From: Candidatus Sulfotelmatobacter sp.
Lineage (GTDB): Bacteria > Vulcanimicrobiota > Vulcanimicrobiia > Vulcanimicrobiales > Vulcanimicrobiaceae
DNA length: 62,198 nt
Direction of reading: 5' to 3'
NCBI GenBank assembly: GCA_035504415.1
Contig: DATJRY010000004.1
Coordinates: 1-62,198 of the forward strand
Positions within the stretch are counted from its first letter, which is position 1, and each line of letters opens with the position of its first letter. Made by a program: the position numbers and the translations under genes. The notes under the pieces are model-generated. The model ran no database searches and had not been told where the DNA came from. It was given only the letters and a program-made list of their open reading frames with translations. Below, piece by piece: positions 1 to 7,833 of this stretch.

Positions 1-1
1 C

Positions 2-187
2 CCGGAAGCGGTATTCCTGTCGACGCACATCGTCGTCATGTCGCCCCGTCCGGGCCGGATCTACGACGTCATCGAATGCAATTTCCCGCGCGACCGGGAG
101 CTCGAGATCCGGGAGACGCCCGAGTTCATCGCCGTCGCCAATCGTGTGAGGCACGGACTGCGCGAGGGCCATTCCTATGACGGGTGA
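2..187 (+). CDS. ABC transporter ATP-binding protein, C-terminal end (NitT/TauT type), partial
   Basis: The reading frame is open from the window edge to TGA at 185-187. It gives about 61 residues containing THIVVMSPRPGRI followed by an acidic and basic tail. This matches the end of nitrate/sulfonate/thiamine-precursor type ABC ATPases, where the switch histidine and the MSxRPGRI strand precede a short C-terminal region. Walker motifs lie outside the window. The next genes are the two permeases and the binding protein of the same importer, so it would energise that system at the inner membrane face. A palindromic repeat separates it from the first permease. Confidence 0.85.
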   Translation, partial: PEAVFLSTHIVVMSPRPGRIYDVIECNFPRDRELEIRETPEFIAVANRVRHGLREGHSYDG

Positions 188-295
188 GCCCTCACCCCCG
201 ACCCCTCTCCCCGAGGGAGAGGGGAGAACGGCGCCGCAGGTTTCCCTTCCCCCTCAGCGGGAAGGTCGCGCGAAGCGCCGGATGAGGGCGCAGCG
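188..295. repeat. REP-like composite palindromic repeat
   Basis: The gap between ATPase and permease holds two hairpins. Positions 202-211 pair perfectly with 215-224 (CCCCTCTCCC and GGGAGAGGGG, loop CGA). A 7-bp stem follows around 249-269 (CCTTCCC and GGGAAGG). The block opens with CCCTCAC and closes with GATGAGGG. This layout is known from dispersed intergenic palindromes of proteobacteria, especially alphaproteobacteria. It could stabilise or attenuate the transcript between ATPase and permease. The resemblance is from memory. Confidence 0.6.
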
Positions 296-1162
296 ATGAA
301 ATCTGCGCTGCCCATAGCGACCGTCGTGCTCGCCATTCTCGCGATCTGGTACGTGGCCGCGGCGCTCATGAATGCGTCCCTTCAGCGCGACCTTTTCGCC
401 AACTCGGGCCAAGCCCATTATTCGACCCAGGAGCTCATCGTGGGCTCGCTTAACATGGAGCGGCCGAAGCTGCCCGCGCCGCACCAGGTCGCCAGCGAAC
501 TCTATAAGCTCGTCTTCGCCACCCCGCCGACGTCGAAACGCAGCCTCGTCTATCATGGGGTCATCACGCTTGAAGAGACGCTGATCGGCTTCGCCATCGG
601 CTCGGCGCTCGGCATCGGGCTTGCCGTGCTCATCGTCTCCATGCGCTGGCTCGACCGCTCGATGATGCCGTGGATCGTGGCGTCGCAGACGGTGCCGATC
701 ATTGCGCTTGCGCCAATGATCGTCGTCATCTTGAACCAGTTCAACATCACCGGCATCGCGCCGAAGGCGGCGATTGCGGCCTATCTCTCGTTCTTTCCGG
801 TAACCGTCGGCATGGTCAAGGGCTTCCGTTCGCCCGACCCGTTGCAGCTCGATCTCATGCGCACCTATTCGGCGACGCGGGCGCAGACGTTTCTGAAGCT
901 GAGGGCGCCGGCCGGCGCACCGTTCTTCTTCGCCAGCATGAAGATCGCCGCCGCGGCGGCGCTGGTCGGCGCGGTGGTCGCCGAGGTCACCAAGAGCGAG
1001 GACGGCGGCTTGGGCGCGCGGCTCTTGGCCGGCTCCTATTATGGGCAGACCGTCCAGATCTGGGCCGCTCTGTTCGTCGCCGCGGCGCTGTCGGCGGCGC
1101 TGGTCGGCTTGATCGGCGTCATCGGGCGCATCGCCCAACGCCGCATGGCGTTTTCGTCATGA
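296..1162 (+). CDS. ABC transporter permease 1 (NitT/TauT family)
   Basis: The product has 288 residues and several hydrophobic segments, with an N-terminal membrane anchor at about 6-25. The BPD_transp_1 signature region is around residues 185-215 (SATRAQTFLKLRAPAGAP), the EAA-type loop that contacts the ATPase. There is an inserted periplasmic segment at about 30-80, longer than usual. It overlaps the next permease by ATGA. Together they would form a heterodimeric inner-membrane channel for an aromatic or pyrimidine-like vitamin precursor, judged from the binding protein. Substrate is inferred only. Confidence 0.85.
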   Translation: MKSALPIATVVLAILAIWYVAAALMNASLQRDLFANSGQAHYSTQELIVGSLNMERPKLPAPHQVASELYKLVFATPPTSKRSLVYHGVITLEETLIGFAIGSALGIGLAVLIVSMRWLDRSMMPWIVASQTVPIIALAPMIVVILNQFNITGIAPKAAIAAYLSFFPVTVGMVKGFRSPDPLQLDLMRTYSATRAQTFLKLRAPAGAPFFFASMKIAAAAALVGAVVAEVTKSEDGGLGARLLAGSYYGQTVQIWAALFVAAALSAALVGLIGVIGRIAQRRMAFSS

Positions 1163-1947
1163 CGTCCGGGCGCCTTGCGAACCTTCTGCCGCCCATCGCC
1201 TTCGGCCTCGCGGTGCTTGCGATCTGGGAAGCGGGAGTCCGGCTTTTCCACGTGCCGGCGATCATCCTGCCTCCGCCCTCGGCGATCGCAATGCGGCTCG
1301 CCACCTCCGTTCCCACCCTCGCCGCCGACTTCAACCAGACGATCCGAGGTGTGCTCGCGGGTTACGCCATCGGCTCGCTCGCCGGATTCGTGATCGCGGT
1401 CCTGATCGACCGCTCGCAATTCCTGCAACGCGGCCTCATGCCGATCGGCAACCTGGTCTCCGCGCTGCCGATCGTCGGCATCGCGCCGATCATGGTGATG
1501 TGGTTCGGCTTCGACTGGCAGTCGAAGGCCGCCGTCGCGGCGGTGATGACGTTTTTCCCGATGCTCGTCAACACGGTGGCAGGGCTCGAGGCGCCGGGCG
1601 CGATAGAACGCGACCTCATGCGGTCGTATACCGCCAGCGGTCCGCAGACGTTGGAAAAGTTACGGCTGCCGGCCGCGTTGCCGTTCATCTTCAACGCGCT
1701 CAAGCTGAACACGACGCTCGCGCTGATCGGCGCGATCGTCGCGGAGTTCTTCGGGACGCCCATCGTCGGCATGGGCTTCCGGATCTCGACGGAGGCCTCG
1801 CGGCTCGACCTCGACGTCGTCTGGGCGGAGACGCTGCTCGCGGCGATCACCGGCTCGGCGTTGTTCTTCGGGATCGCTTGGCTCGAACGAAGAGTCACCT
1901 TCTGGCGCCCGGCATTCCAGTCCACGACCGAAAAGGAGATGCGATGA
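1159..1947 (+). CDS. ABC transporter permease 2 (NitT/TauT family)
   Basis: The product has 262 residues. The ATG at 1159 overlaps the previous stop (ATGA), so translation is coupled and much longer upstream frames are not needed. The BPD_transp_1 fold is clear, with an EAA-like loop (YTASGPQTLEKLRLPAALP) and about six membrane segments. It is paralogous to permease 1. Two different permeases next to a ThiY-like binding protein fit a heterodimeric NMT1/THI5 importer. The stop overlaps the start of the binding protein gene, again by ATGA. Confidence 0.87.
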   Translation: MTSGRLANLLPPIAFGLAVLAIWEAGVRLFHVPAIILPPPSAIAMRLATSVPTLAADFNQTIRGVLAGYAIGSLAGFVIAVLIDRSQFLQRGLMPIGNLVSALPIVGIAPIMVMWFGFDWQSKAAVAAVMTFFPMLVNTVAGLEAPGAIERDLMRSYTASGPQTLEKLRLPAALPFIFNALKLNTTLALIGAIVAEFFGTPIVGMGFRISTEASRLDLDVVWAETLLAAITGSALFFGIAWLERRVTFWRPAFQSTTEKEMR

Positions 1948-2945
1948 GTCTCGGCAGGATCGTTCCCGCGGCCGTTTGCGCGTTCTTGCTGCTGGGCGGA
2001 AGCGCCAGCGCGGCGGATCACCTCACCTTGCAGCTCAAGTGGGTGACTCAAGCCCAGTTCGCCGGTTACTACGTCGCGCAGGCGAAGGGCTTCTACAAGG
2101 ATGCCGGGCTCGACGTCACCATCAAGCCGGGCGGCCCCGACATCGATCCCTCGCAGGTGTTGGCCGCCGGCGGCGCCGACGTGATCGTCGAGTGGATGCC
2201 CGCCGCCTTGGCGGCACGCGAAAAAGGCGTGCCGGAGGTGAACATCGCGCAGGTCTTCCAACGTTCCGGCCTGGAGTTGACCTGCCGCAAGGACAGCGGC
2301 GTTCGCACGCCGGCCGACTTCCGCGGGAAAACGCTCGGCGTGTGGTTCTCGGGCAACGAGTACCCGTTCTTGTCGTGGATGAGCAAGCTCGGCTACAAGA
2401 CGGACGGACCTCCCAACGGCGTCACCGTGCTCAAGCAAGGCTTCAACGTCGACCCGCTCTTGCAGAAGCAGGCCGCCTGCATCTCGACCATGACCTACAA
2501 CGAGTACTGGCAGCTGATCGAAGCCGGCATGCAGCCCTCGCAGCTGGTCGTCTTCAAGTACGAGGACGAGGGCGTCGCCACGCTCGAGGACGGTCTCTAC
2601 TCGACCGAAAACCGCATCAGCGATCCGGCCATGCGCAGCCGGCTGGCGCGCTTCGTCAAGGCGTCGATGCGCGGTTGGGCCTACGCGATCAGCCATCAAG
2701 CCGAAGCGGTCAACATCGTGATGGCGGCCGACACGTCGGGGGCGCTGAACGCCGCGCACCAAACGCGTCAGATGAGCGAGATCGCGAAGCTCGTCGAGGG
2801 GCCGCAGAAGCCGGGCTATCTCGACGAAGCCGCGGCGAACCGCACCGTTCGCGTCCTGCTCGGGGGCGCGAGCAAACCGGTCATCACGCACCCGCCGACC
2901 GGCGCGTGGACGCACGCCGTCTGGCAGGAAGCGTTCGCGAAGTGA
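1944..2945 (+). CDS. NMT1/THI5-like periplasmic substrate-binding protein (ThiY/RibY type)
   Basis: The product has 333 residues with a signal peptide at about 1-24 (cleavage after SASAA). The mature protein starts with LTLQLKWVTQAQFAGYYVAQ, the hallmark opening of NMT1/THI5-like binding proteins, followed by KGFYKDAGLDVTI. WMPAALAAREKGVP and VNIAQVFQRSG also fit this group. Known members capture thiamine pyrimidine precursors (ThiY) or riboflavin (RibY); the exact ligand cannot be decided here. The start follows AAGGAG with good spacing and overlaps the permease stop. No TPP or FMN riboswitch is visible inside the window. Confidence 0.85.
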   Translation: MSLGRIVPAAVCAFLLLGGSASAADHLTLQLKWVTQAQFAGYYVAQAKGFYKDAGLDVTIKPGGPDIDPSQVLAAGGADVIVEWMPAALAAREKGVPEVNIAQVFQRSGLELTCRKDSGVRTPADFRGKTLGVWFSGNEYPFLSWMSKLGYKTDGPPNGVTVLKQGFNVDPLLQKQAACISTMTYNEYWQLIEAGMQPSQLVVFKYEDEGVATLEDGLYSTENRISDPAMRSRLARFVKASMRGWAYAISHQAEAVNIVMAADTSGALNAAHQTRQMSEIAKLVEGPQKPGYLDEAAANRTVRVLLGGASKPVITHPPTGAWTHAVWQEAFAK

Positions 2946-2947
2946 CG

Positions 2948-3286
2948 ATGCCCATCCCGACCGCGTGGGTGCTCATCACCCTCGAGTTCGGCACCCTGCT
3001 CTACGTCGTCTGGCTCCCGCTGATGCCCGCCGTGTACCGCAAGCCGCTCCAACGCGGAGACCTGAGCACCGAGGACGCGGAGCGCCGCTACAAACGCTTG
3101 ACGATCGGGCTGATCGTCTACGGAGGCGCATTGTTGTTCGGAGCCACCCCCCAGCTCGGAGACAGCGGTACGTTGGGCGCCGCGGCCTGGTGCGGCATCG
3201 TCTTGGGCGTCATCGCCGTCATCGTCGGCGTGGTCGTCCGCCGCAGCGTGCACCGACGAATCACGGCGGTCACCTCGTCGCGATGA
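2948..3286 (+). CDS. small three-helix membrane protein, unknown function
   Basis: The product has 112 residues. The ATG lies 2 nt after the binding-protein stop, so it looks like the last gene of the importer operon. Hydrophobic stretches at about residues 5-27, 56-72 and 80-102 suggest three membrane helices, with charged loops (QRGDLSTEDAERRYKRL) and a basic tail. No family is recognised. An accessory role with the importer is inferred only from position. Confidence 0.6.
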   Translation: MPIPTAWVLITLEFGTLLYVVWLPLMPAVYRKPLQRGDLSTEDAERRYKRLTIGLIVYGGALLFGATPQLGDSGTLGAAAWCGIVLGVIAVIVGVVVRRSVHRRITAVTSSR

Positions 3287-3313
3287 CGGGACGCTGCGGG
3301 TGACGCCCGACCG

Positions 3314-4666
3314 CTACTTCGTCTTGGCGTAGGCGTCGGCGAGGTCGCCGATCGCGCCGTCGAGCGCGGCGGTGACCTCGTCGAGCTGATCGTCCTCGAT
3401 GGTGAGCGGCGGACCGATGTGCATGACGTCGTACCGGCCCCACGCGAAGACGCCGCGCTTGGCCAGGCCGGCGAAGAGCGTCGGCATGATGCCCGCGTTC
3501 TTCCCTTGCCACGGCACCAGCGGCGTGCGCTTCGCGCGGTCGCTGACGAACTCGAGCGCGAAGAATGCGCCCACGCCGCGCACGTCGCCGACGATCTCGT
3601 GTTTGTCGCGCAGCTTCTCGAGCCGCGCGCGAATCTTCGCTTCGAGGGCAGCGGCACGCGGGAAGATACCGTCGCGCAGGTAAGCCTGCACGGCGGCGAG
3701 TCCGGTCGCCATCGAGACCGGGTGCCCCGAATACGTGTGGCCGCCAGGTACCGGGCGCGCGTCGAAGGCCTTGGCGAGGTTCTCGCGCACCAGCACGCCG
3801 CCGAGCGGGACGTAGCCCGAGGTCACGCCCTTGGCGAAGCTGATCATGTCGGGAACGACGCCGAACTTCTCCGCGCCGAACGCGGCGCCCGTGCGCCCGA
3901 AGCCGGTCATCACCTCGTCGAGGATCATGACGATGCCGTACTCGTCGCACAGCGCGCGCACGCCGGCGAGATAGCCGGGCGGGAAGACGATGACGCCGTT
4001 CGACCCGACGACGCTCTCGATCAGGATCGCGGCGACGCTGTTCGCGTTCTCCGCTTCGATCGTCTCGCGCAGATGCGCCAGCGCGCGCGCCGTCTCTTGG
4101 GCCGGATCGTCGGTGAAGAACGGGCTGCGATACGGATAGGGCGCCCAGAAGTGCACGACGCCGGTCATCACGCTGCCGGGCTCGTTGAACCAGCGGCGGT
4201 TCTCGCCGGTCAGCGTCGCCGCGCCGGTGGCCGAACCGTGGAACGAGCGGTACGCGCTGAAGACCTTCGAGCGGCCCGTCAGCGCGCGGGCGAACTTGAC
4301 CGCGTCTTCGTTCGCGTCGGCCCCGCCGACGGTGAAGAACGAGCGGCAGCCTTCGCCGCCCCACGGCGCGATCGCGCTGAGCGCTTCTCCCAGCTCGGCG
4401 CGCTTGTCGTTGAACCAGCTCGGCGGGCTGAAGCACAGCCGGTCGATCTGCTCGTGCATCGCCTGGATGACCGACGGGTAGCCGTGACCCAGGTTGACCG
4501 CGATCAGCCCCGCGGTCAGGTCGGCGTAGCGCTTGCCCTCGGAGTCGTACAGGTAGATCCCCTCGCCCCGGACGATGACCGGCGGCGGCGGACCACCCGA
4601 CTGCGTCCAGGGGGTCAGCACGTAGCGCGCGTGGAGGCTCTGCAGGTCCTTCGACGAGGCGATCAT
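3314..4666 (-). CDS. class III pyridoxal-phosphate aminotransferase
   Basis: The product has 450 residues from ATG at 4666; longer frames are rejected because their N-terminus is arginine-rich shadow sequence. Fold type I signatures are present: D250 in ILDEVMTGFGRTG binds the pyridine nitrogen, and K279 in ISFAKGVTSGYVPLGG is the Schiff-base lysine. FTVGGADANEDAVKFAR corresponds to the cofactor phosphate region. The family converts omega-amino acids or amines with pyruvate or 2-oxoglutarate as acceptor. A beta-alanine- or taurine-type substrate is plausible but undecided. The start overlaps the stop of a degenerate Uma2 fragment. Confidence 0.88.
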   Translation of the reverse strand: MIASSKDLQSLHARYVLTPWTQSGGPPPPVIVRGEGIYLYDSEGKRYADLTAGLIAVNLGHGYPSVIQAMHEQIDRLCFSPPSWFNDKRAELGEALSAIAPWGGEGCRSFFTVGGADANEDAVKFARALTGRSKVFSAYRSFHGSATGAATLTGENRRWFNEPGSVMTGVVHFWAPYPYRSPFFTDDPAQETARALAHLRETIEAENANSVAAILIESVVGSNGVIVFPPGYLAGVRALCDEYGIVMILDEVMTGFGRTGAAFGAEKFGVVPDMISFAKGVTSGYVPLGGVLVRENLAKAFDARPVPGGHTYSGHPVSMATGLAAVQAYLRDGIFPRAAALEAKIRARLEKLRDKHEIVGDVRGVGAFFALEFVSDRAKRTPLVPWQGKNAGIMPTLFAGLAKRGVFAWGRYDVMHIGPPLTIEDDQLDEVTAALDGAIGDLADAYAKTK

Positions 4667-4808
4667 CGGGTGGTGTTCGCCGCGCGGCGCGGCGGGTCCG
4701 CCGCCGCGAACAGCTCGGGCAGCGCCAGCGCGAAGCCCGGCAGGGCCTCGTGCGCGAGCACGTCGTCTCGGGTTTGGTCTCCGGGAGGACGATCTCGTGG
4801 AGCGACAT
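4663..4808 (-). pseudogene. Uma2-family nuclease remnant with internal deletion
   Basis: From ATG at 4808 the frame encodes MSLHEIVLPETKPET, matching the usual opening of Uma2-type (DUF820) restriction-endonuclease-like proteins. About 15 codons later the sequence resumes in another frame with DVLAHEALPGFALALPELFA, the typical Uma2 C-terminus, ending in TGA at 4665-4663. Everything between, including the whole catalytic core of roughly 130-150 codons, is missing, and the two ends are out of frame. The stop overlaps the aminotransferase start by ATGA. The family match is from memory of Uma2 ends. Confidence 0.6.
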
Positions 4809-4850
4809 CGGTTCACGCCGACCTTATCACGCGCTGCGCGCGCGACAAGG

Positions 4851-5633
4851 TCAGCGGCCGATGAGCTGGTGGACGCCGTTCGACGCCAGCTGCCAGAGAT
4901 GCGCGGCCAGCGGCGGCACGAACTCGGCGAACGCGAACACGCCCGCCAGCGTGCGCGTCGGCCCGACCAGCACGAGCGGAATGCCGATCAGCACGATCGC
5001 GAGCAACAAGCCCAACAGCGGACCGAAGCCGCGCAGCGGCGTGCGCGCGACCATCGTGCCCGCCGCGTAGTCGCCGAGTCGGCGACGGGCCGGAAACGGC
5101 ACCATGATGCCGCCGATCAGCAGCACGTCGATCGGCCGCAGCACGCCGCGCAAGAACGCGCGCGTGAGACCGATCGTGCGCGTGCCGCGCGCGTAGACGT
5201 GCAAGCCGAACAGGAGCTTGCCGATCGTCGTCCCGGTGAACGCCTCCGCGACCCACACGTAGACCAGCGCGATCGCGATGCCCAGCCCGAGCGTCGCGTC
5301 GAAGCCCCGTTGCGTGTTGGTCGGCAGGCCGGTGATCGGGTTGATCGCGATCAGGGCGTAGCAGAGCAGCGTGACGACGCCGGCGACGAGCGCGAGGTCG
5401 ACGCCGAACGCGAACAGCCGCGCGAACGCGTCGCCCAGCGGATGCCCCGTCGGCGGCCGCCGCGCGATGCCCGCGTAGCGTGGCGGCGGCCCCTCGACGA
5501 AGTGCGCGTCCTCGACCTCGACGACGGGCGCGCGCGGGGGCGGCTGCGGCGGCGGCTCGACCGCGTGCATCGCGATGGTCGGATCCTCGGGCGGCGGCGG
5601 CGTGCCGGGCGGCGGGGGTTGCATCGTGCGCAT
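4851..5633 (-). CDS. RDD-family membrane protein
   Basis: The product has 260 residues from ATG at 5633. A proline-rich cytoplasmic N-terminus (PPPPGTPPPP, PPPQPPPRAP) of about 60 residues precedes the RDD domain. The domain shows LGDAFARLFAFGVDLALVAG, then FTGTTIGKLLFGLHVY, then RAFLRGVLRPIDVLL, with four or five membrane helices. An extra hydrophobic C-terminal region follows. RDD proteins are poorly understood; some act in ion transport. The upstream frame to 5834 is rejected as low-complexity and without a ribosome site. Confidence 0.8.
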   Translation of the reverse strand: MRTMQPPPPGTPPPPEDPTIAMHAVEPPPQPPPRAPVVEVEDAHFVEGPPPRYAGIARRPPTGHPLGDAFARLFAFGVDLALVAGVVTLLCYALIAINPITGLPTNTQRGFDATLGLGIAIALVYVWVAEAFTGTTIGKLLFGLHVYARGTRTIGLTRAFLRGVLRPIDVLLIGGIMVPFPARRRLGDYAAGTMVARTPLRGFGPLLGLLLAIVLIGIPLVLVGPTRTLAGVFAFAEFVPPLAAHLWQLASNGVHQLIGR

Positions 5634-5741
5634 GTACCGTCCCCTACCGGCCCAGGTGTCATCCGGCGGTCGGCGGCAGGCCAGGAGAGACGTGCAGGCA
5701 GGCGAACTGGCTGCTTTGGGGCCTGCCATCGCGTCCGCTTC

Positions 5742-5918
5742 GTGCAGTCGCCGGCCACGATCTTTCCGCCGATCTACATCGCCCAGACGTACCGGTATCG
5801 CCCGGGCCCGTGCGGTATGGTGGTGACCTGGCAACCCGCCAGCATCGCCATCCCCTCGCGGGCGCCGTACGTCACGGTCAACGCGACCAACGGCTCGCGC
5901 CGCGTAATCGTGCGCTGA
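5742..5918 (+). CDS. possible small protein in the 5634-5939 gap
   Basis: A GTG at 5742 opens 58 codons to TGA at 5918. The sequence has protein-like composition: FPPIYIAQTYRYRPGPCG, then MVVTWQPASIAIPSR, then PYVTVNATNGSRRVIVR, with beta-strand-like alternation and little arginine shadow bias. There is no convincing ribosome site and no recognised family. It may be a gene remnant. The gap otherwise contains the divergent upstream region of the RDD gene and nothing else I can name. Confidence 0.3.
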   Translation: MQSPATIFPPIYIAQTYRYRPGPCGMVVTWQPASIAIPSRAPYVTVNATNGSRRVIVR

Positions 5919-5939
5919 TCGCCCGCTCGCGGCGGGTGG

Positions 5940-7547
5940 CTAGACGAAGCCGCTCGCCGCGGTCGCGCCCTTTTTCTGCAGCTCGGCCTGGCGCAGCTCG
6001 ACGCGCCGTATCTTGCCCGAGCGCGTCTTGGGCAGCTCGGCGATGAACTCGATCGCGCGCGGATACTTGTACGGCGCGGTGACGCGCTTGCAGTGCTCCT
6101 GCAGCTCCTTCACCAGCGCTTCGGACGGTTCGTTGCCCGGCCGCAGCACGATGAACGCCTTGACGATGTTGCCGCGGTCGGGATCGGGCGAACCGACGAC
6201 CGCCGACTCGAGCACCGCCGGGTGCTCGAGCAGCGCGCTCTCGACCTCGAACGGGCCGATGCGATACGCGCCCGAGGAGATGACGTCGTCCGCGCGCCCG
6301 ACGAACCAGAAGTAGCCGTCGTCGTCGACTTGCGCGCGATCACCGGTGAGATACCATTCGCCGCGGCGCGACGCGCGCGTCTCGTCGTCGTTCTTGTAGT
6401 AGCCGGCGAACAGCGAGGGCGGATCGCCGCGCAGCGCGATGTCGCCGACGTCGCCCGGCACGCACACGTTGCCCTGCTCGTCGACGACCGCCACGTCGTG
6501 ACCCGGCATCGGCTTGCCCATCGAGCCCAGTCGCACCGGCAAGCCCGGCACGTTGGCGACCAGCAGCGTGTTCTCGGTCTGCCCGTAGCCGTCGAGGATC
6601 GTCAGCCCGAACGCCTCGCGCCAACGCTCGATCACCTCGGGGTTGAGCGGCTCGCCGGCCGAGACGCAATGGCGCAGCTTCGGCAGCTTCCACTCGTTCA
6701 GGTTGGGCAGCTTCGCTTCGAGGCGGTATTCGGTCGGCGCCTGACAGAGCACGGTCACGCCGAGATCGCGGATCATGTCCATCCGCTCGGTCGGGACGAA
6801 CGCGCCTTCGTGCAGCACGATCGCCGAGCCGCACGACCACGGCCCGAGCAGCACGTTCCAGATCGACTTGGCCCAGCCGGTCCCGGCGGTGCACCACACC
6901 ACGTCCGTCGGCTTGGCGTCGAGCCACGCCGCGGCTTGCAGCCGCTTCGCCCACGTGTAGGCGACGCGGTGCACGACGCCCTTGGGGTCCTTGGTCGTGC
7001 CGCTGGTGTAGACGATGTAGGCCATGTCGCCGGCCTGCGTCGGCGTGCCGGCGAACGGCTGCGCGGCGCGCACGAGCGGGTCGGCGGCGGTCCAGCCGTC
7101 GCGCGTGCCGCCGACGAGCAGCCAGATGCGCAGGTCGGGCGCGTCGGCGGCGATGGCGTCGATCTCCCCGGCGTTGCTGACGTGGCCGATGACGGCGACC
7201 GCGCCGCTGTGGTTCGCGCGGTACAGCAAATCTTTCGCGCGCAGCTGCTCGGCGCCGGGAACGGCCACCGCGCCGATGCGCAAGAGCGCGGTCATGCAGA
7301 ACAGCCAGTCGGGGATCTTCGGCAGCACGACGATGACGCGATCGCCCGCACGCACGCCCGCGTCGCGCAAGACGGCCGCCCACCGCTGTGAGGCGTCGGC
7401 GATCTGCGCGAAGGTGTAGTCGGTGCGCGCGCCCTGCGCGTCGATCGCGACCAGACCCAGGCGGTCCGCTCGCGCGAGCTGGTCGACGACGTCGCGCGCG
7501 AAGTTGAAGTCCGCGGGGACGTCCCAGGTGAAGGTTCCGGCTGCCAT
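5940..7547 (-). CDS. acyl-CoA synthetase (AMP-forming, medium-chain/acetyl type)
   Basis: The product has 535 residues from ATG at 7547. The ANL superfamily P-loop is YIVYTSGTTKDPKGVVH (about residues 180-196). DGYGQTEN is the A5 motif, GEWYLTGDRAQVDDDGYFWF the A7 motif, and GRADDVISSGAYRIGPFEVE the A8 hinge. LPKTRSGKIRRVELR carries the catalytic A10 lysine. Length and motifs fit medium-chain acyl-CoA synthetases. It activates a carboxylic acid to acyl-AMP and then acyl-CoA in the cytosol. The first codons, MAAGTFTW, recur in a mini-ORF at 12662-12715. Confidence 0.9.
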   Translation of the reverse strand: MAAGTFTWDVPADFNFARDVVDQLARADRLGLVAIDAQGARTDYTFAQIADASQRWAAVLRDAGVRAGDRVIVVLPKIPDWLFCMTALLRIGAVAVPGAEQLRAKDLLYRANHSGAVAVIGHVSNAGEIDAIAADAPDLRIWLLVGGTRDGWTAADPLVRAAQPFAGTPTQAGDMAYIVYTSGTTKDPKGVVHRVAYTWAKRLQAAAWLDAKPTDVVWCTAGTGWAKSIWNVLLGPWSCGSAIVLHEGAFVPTERMDMIRDLGVTVLCQAPTEYRLEAKLPNLNEWKLPKLRHCVSAGEPLNPEVIERWREAFGLTILDGYGQTENTLLVANVPGLPVRLGSMGKPMPGHDVAVVDEQGNVCVPGDVGDIALRGDPPSLFAGYYKNDDETRASRRGEWYLTGDRAQVDDDGYFWFVGRADDVISSGAYRIGPFEVESALLEHPAVLESAVVGSPDPDRGNIVKAFIVLRPGNEPSEALVKELQEHCKRVTAPYKYPRAIEFIAELPKTRSGKIRRVELRQAELQKKGATAASGFV

Positions 7548-7567
7548 GGGCCCAGGATTCGCAGGCC
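7523..7567 (-). repeat. 45-nt element, copy 1, spanning the acyl-CoA synthetase start
   Basis: This stretch covers the first eight codons and about 20 nt upstream of the acyl-CoA synthetase. It matches 12691-12734 in 24 of the first 26 positions and in a second block (GGATTCGCAG), with a short divergent spacer between. Both copies place an ATG at the same position on the minus strand. Comparison was by eye. Confidence 0.55.
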
Positions 7568-7587
7568 GCCCCGGGGTACCCGCCCCC

Positions 7588-7815
7588 ATGCCAGCCTTCG
7601 ATCCGGCCCGCATCCTGCGTGCTTCGAGCATCCGGTACGGCAAGCTCCGGGTGCGCGGCGTGCCGGCGATCCTCTTCGGCGCGAGCGCGATCGTCGTCGC
7701 GGTCGGCGCGATGCGCGCGGTGGTTGCTTCCGCGCCGCATCTCAGCGACACCCTGCGTGAAGGCGCCAAGCTCGTCGAGGCCGTCCGCAAGGACCAGCCG
7801 CGTCTCAAAGCCTAG
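7588..7815 (+). CDS. small single-span protein, unknown
   Basis: The product has 75 residues from ATG at 7588, divergent from the acyl-CoA synthetase with 40 nt between the starts. It shows a basic N-terminus, one hydrophobic segment at about residues 25-47 (ILFGASAIVVAVGAMRAVV) and a charged amphipathic tail (LREGAKLVEAVRKDQPRL). It looks like a membrane-anchored small protein. Its stop codon lies inside a perfect hairpin shared with the converging gene. No family is recognised. Confidence 0.55.
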   Translation: MPAFDPARILRASSIRYGKLRVRGVPAILFGASAIVVAVGAMRAVVASAPHLSDTLREGAKLVEAVRKDQPRLKA

Positions 7816-7833
7816 GCCACCCGCCTAGGCTTT
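7807..7833. terminator. bidirectional hairpin terminator containing both stop codons
   Basis: AAAGCCTAGG at 7807-7816 pairs perfectly with CCTAGGCTTT at 7824-7833, with a 7-nt loop. The stem includes the TAG of the plus gene ending at 7815 and the TAG of the minus gene ending at 7825. In each direction the stem ends in a short T run. Confidence 0.7.

Noticed and set aside
3314-4816. 500-codon version of the aminotransferase
   Set aside because: The first 50 residues are arginine/proline-rich shadow; the family start is MIASSKDLQSLH at 4666.
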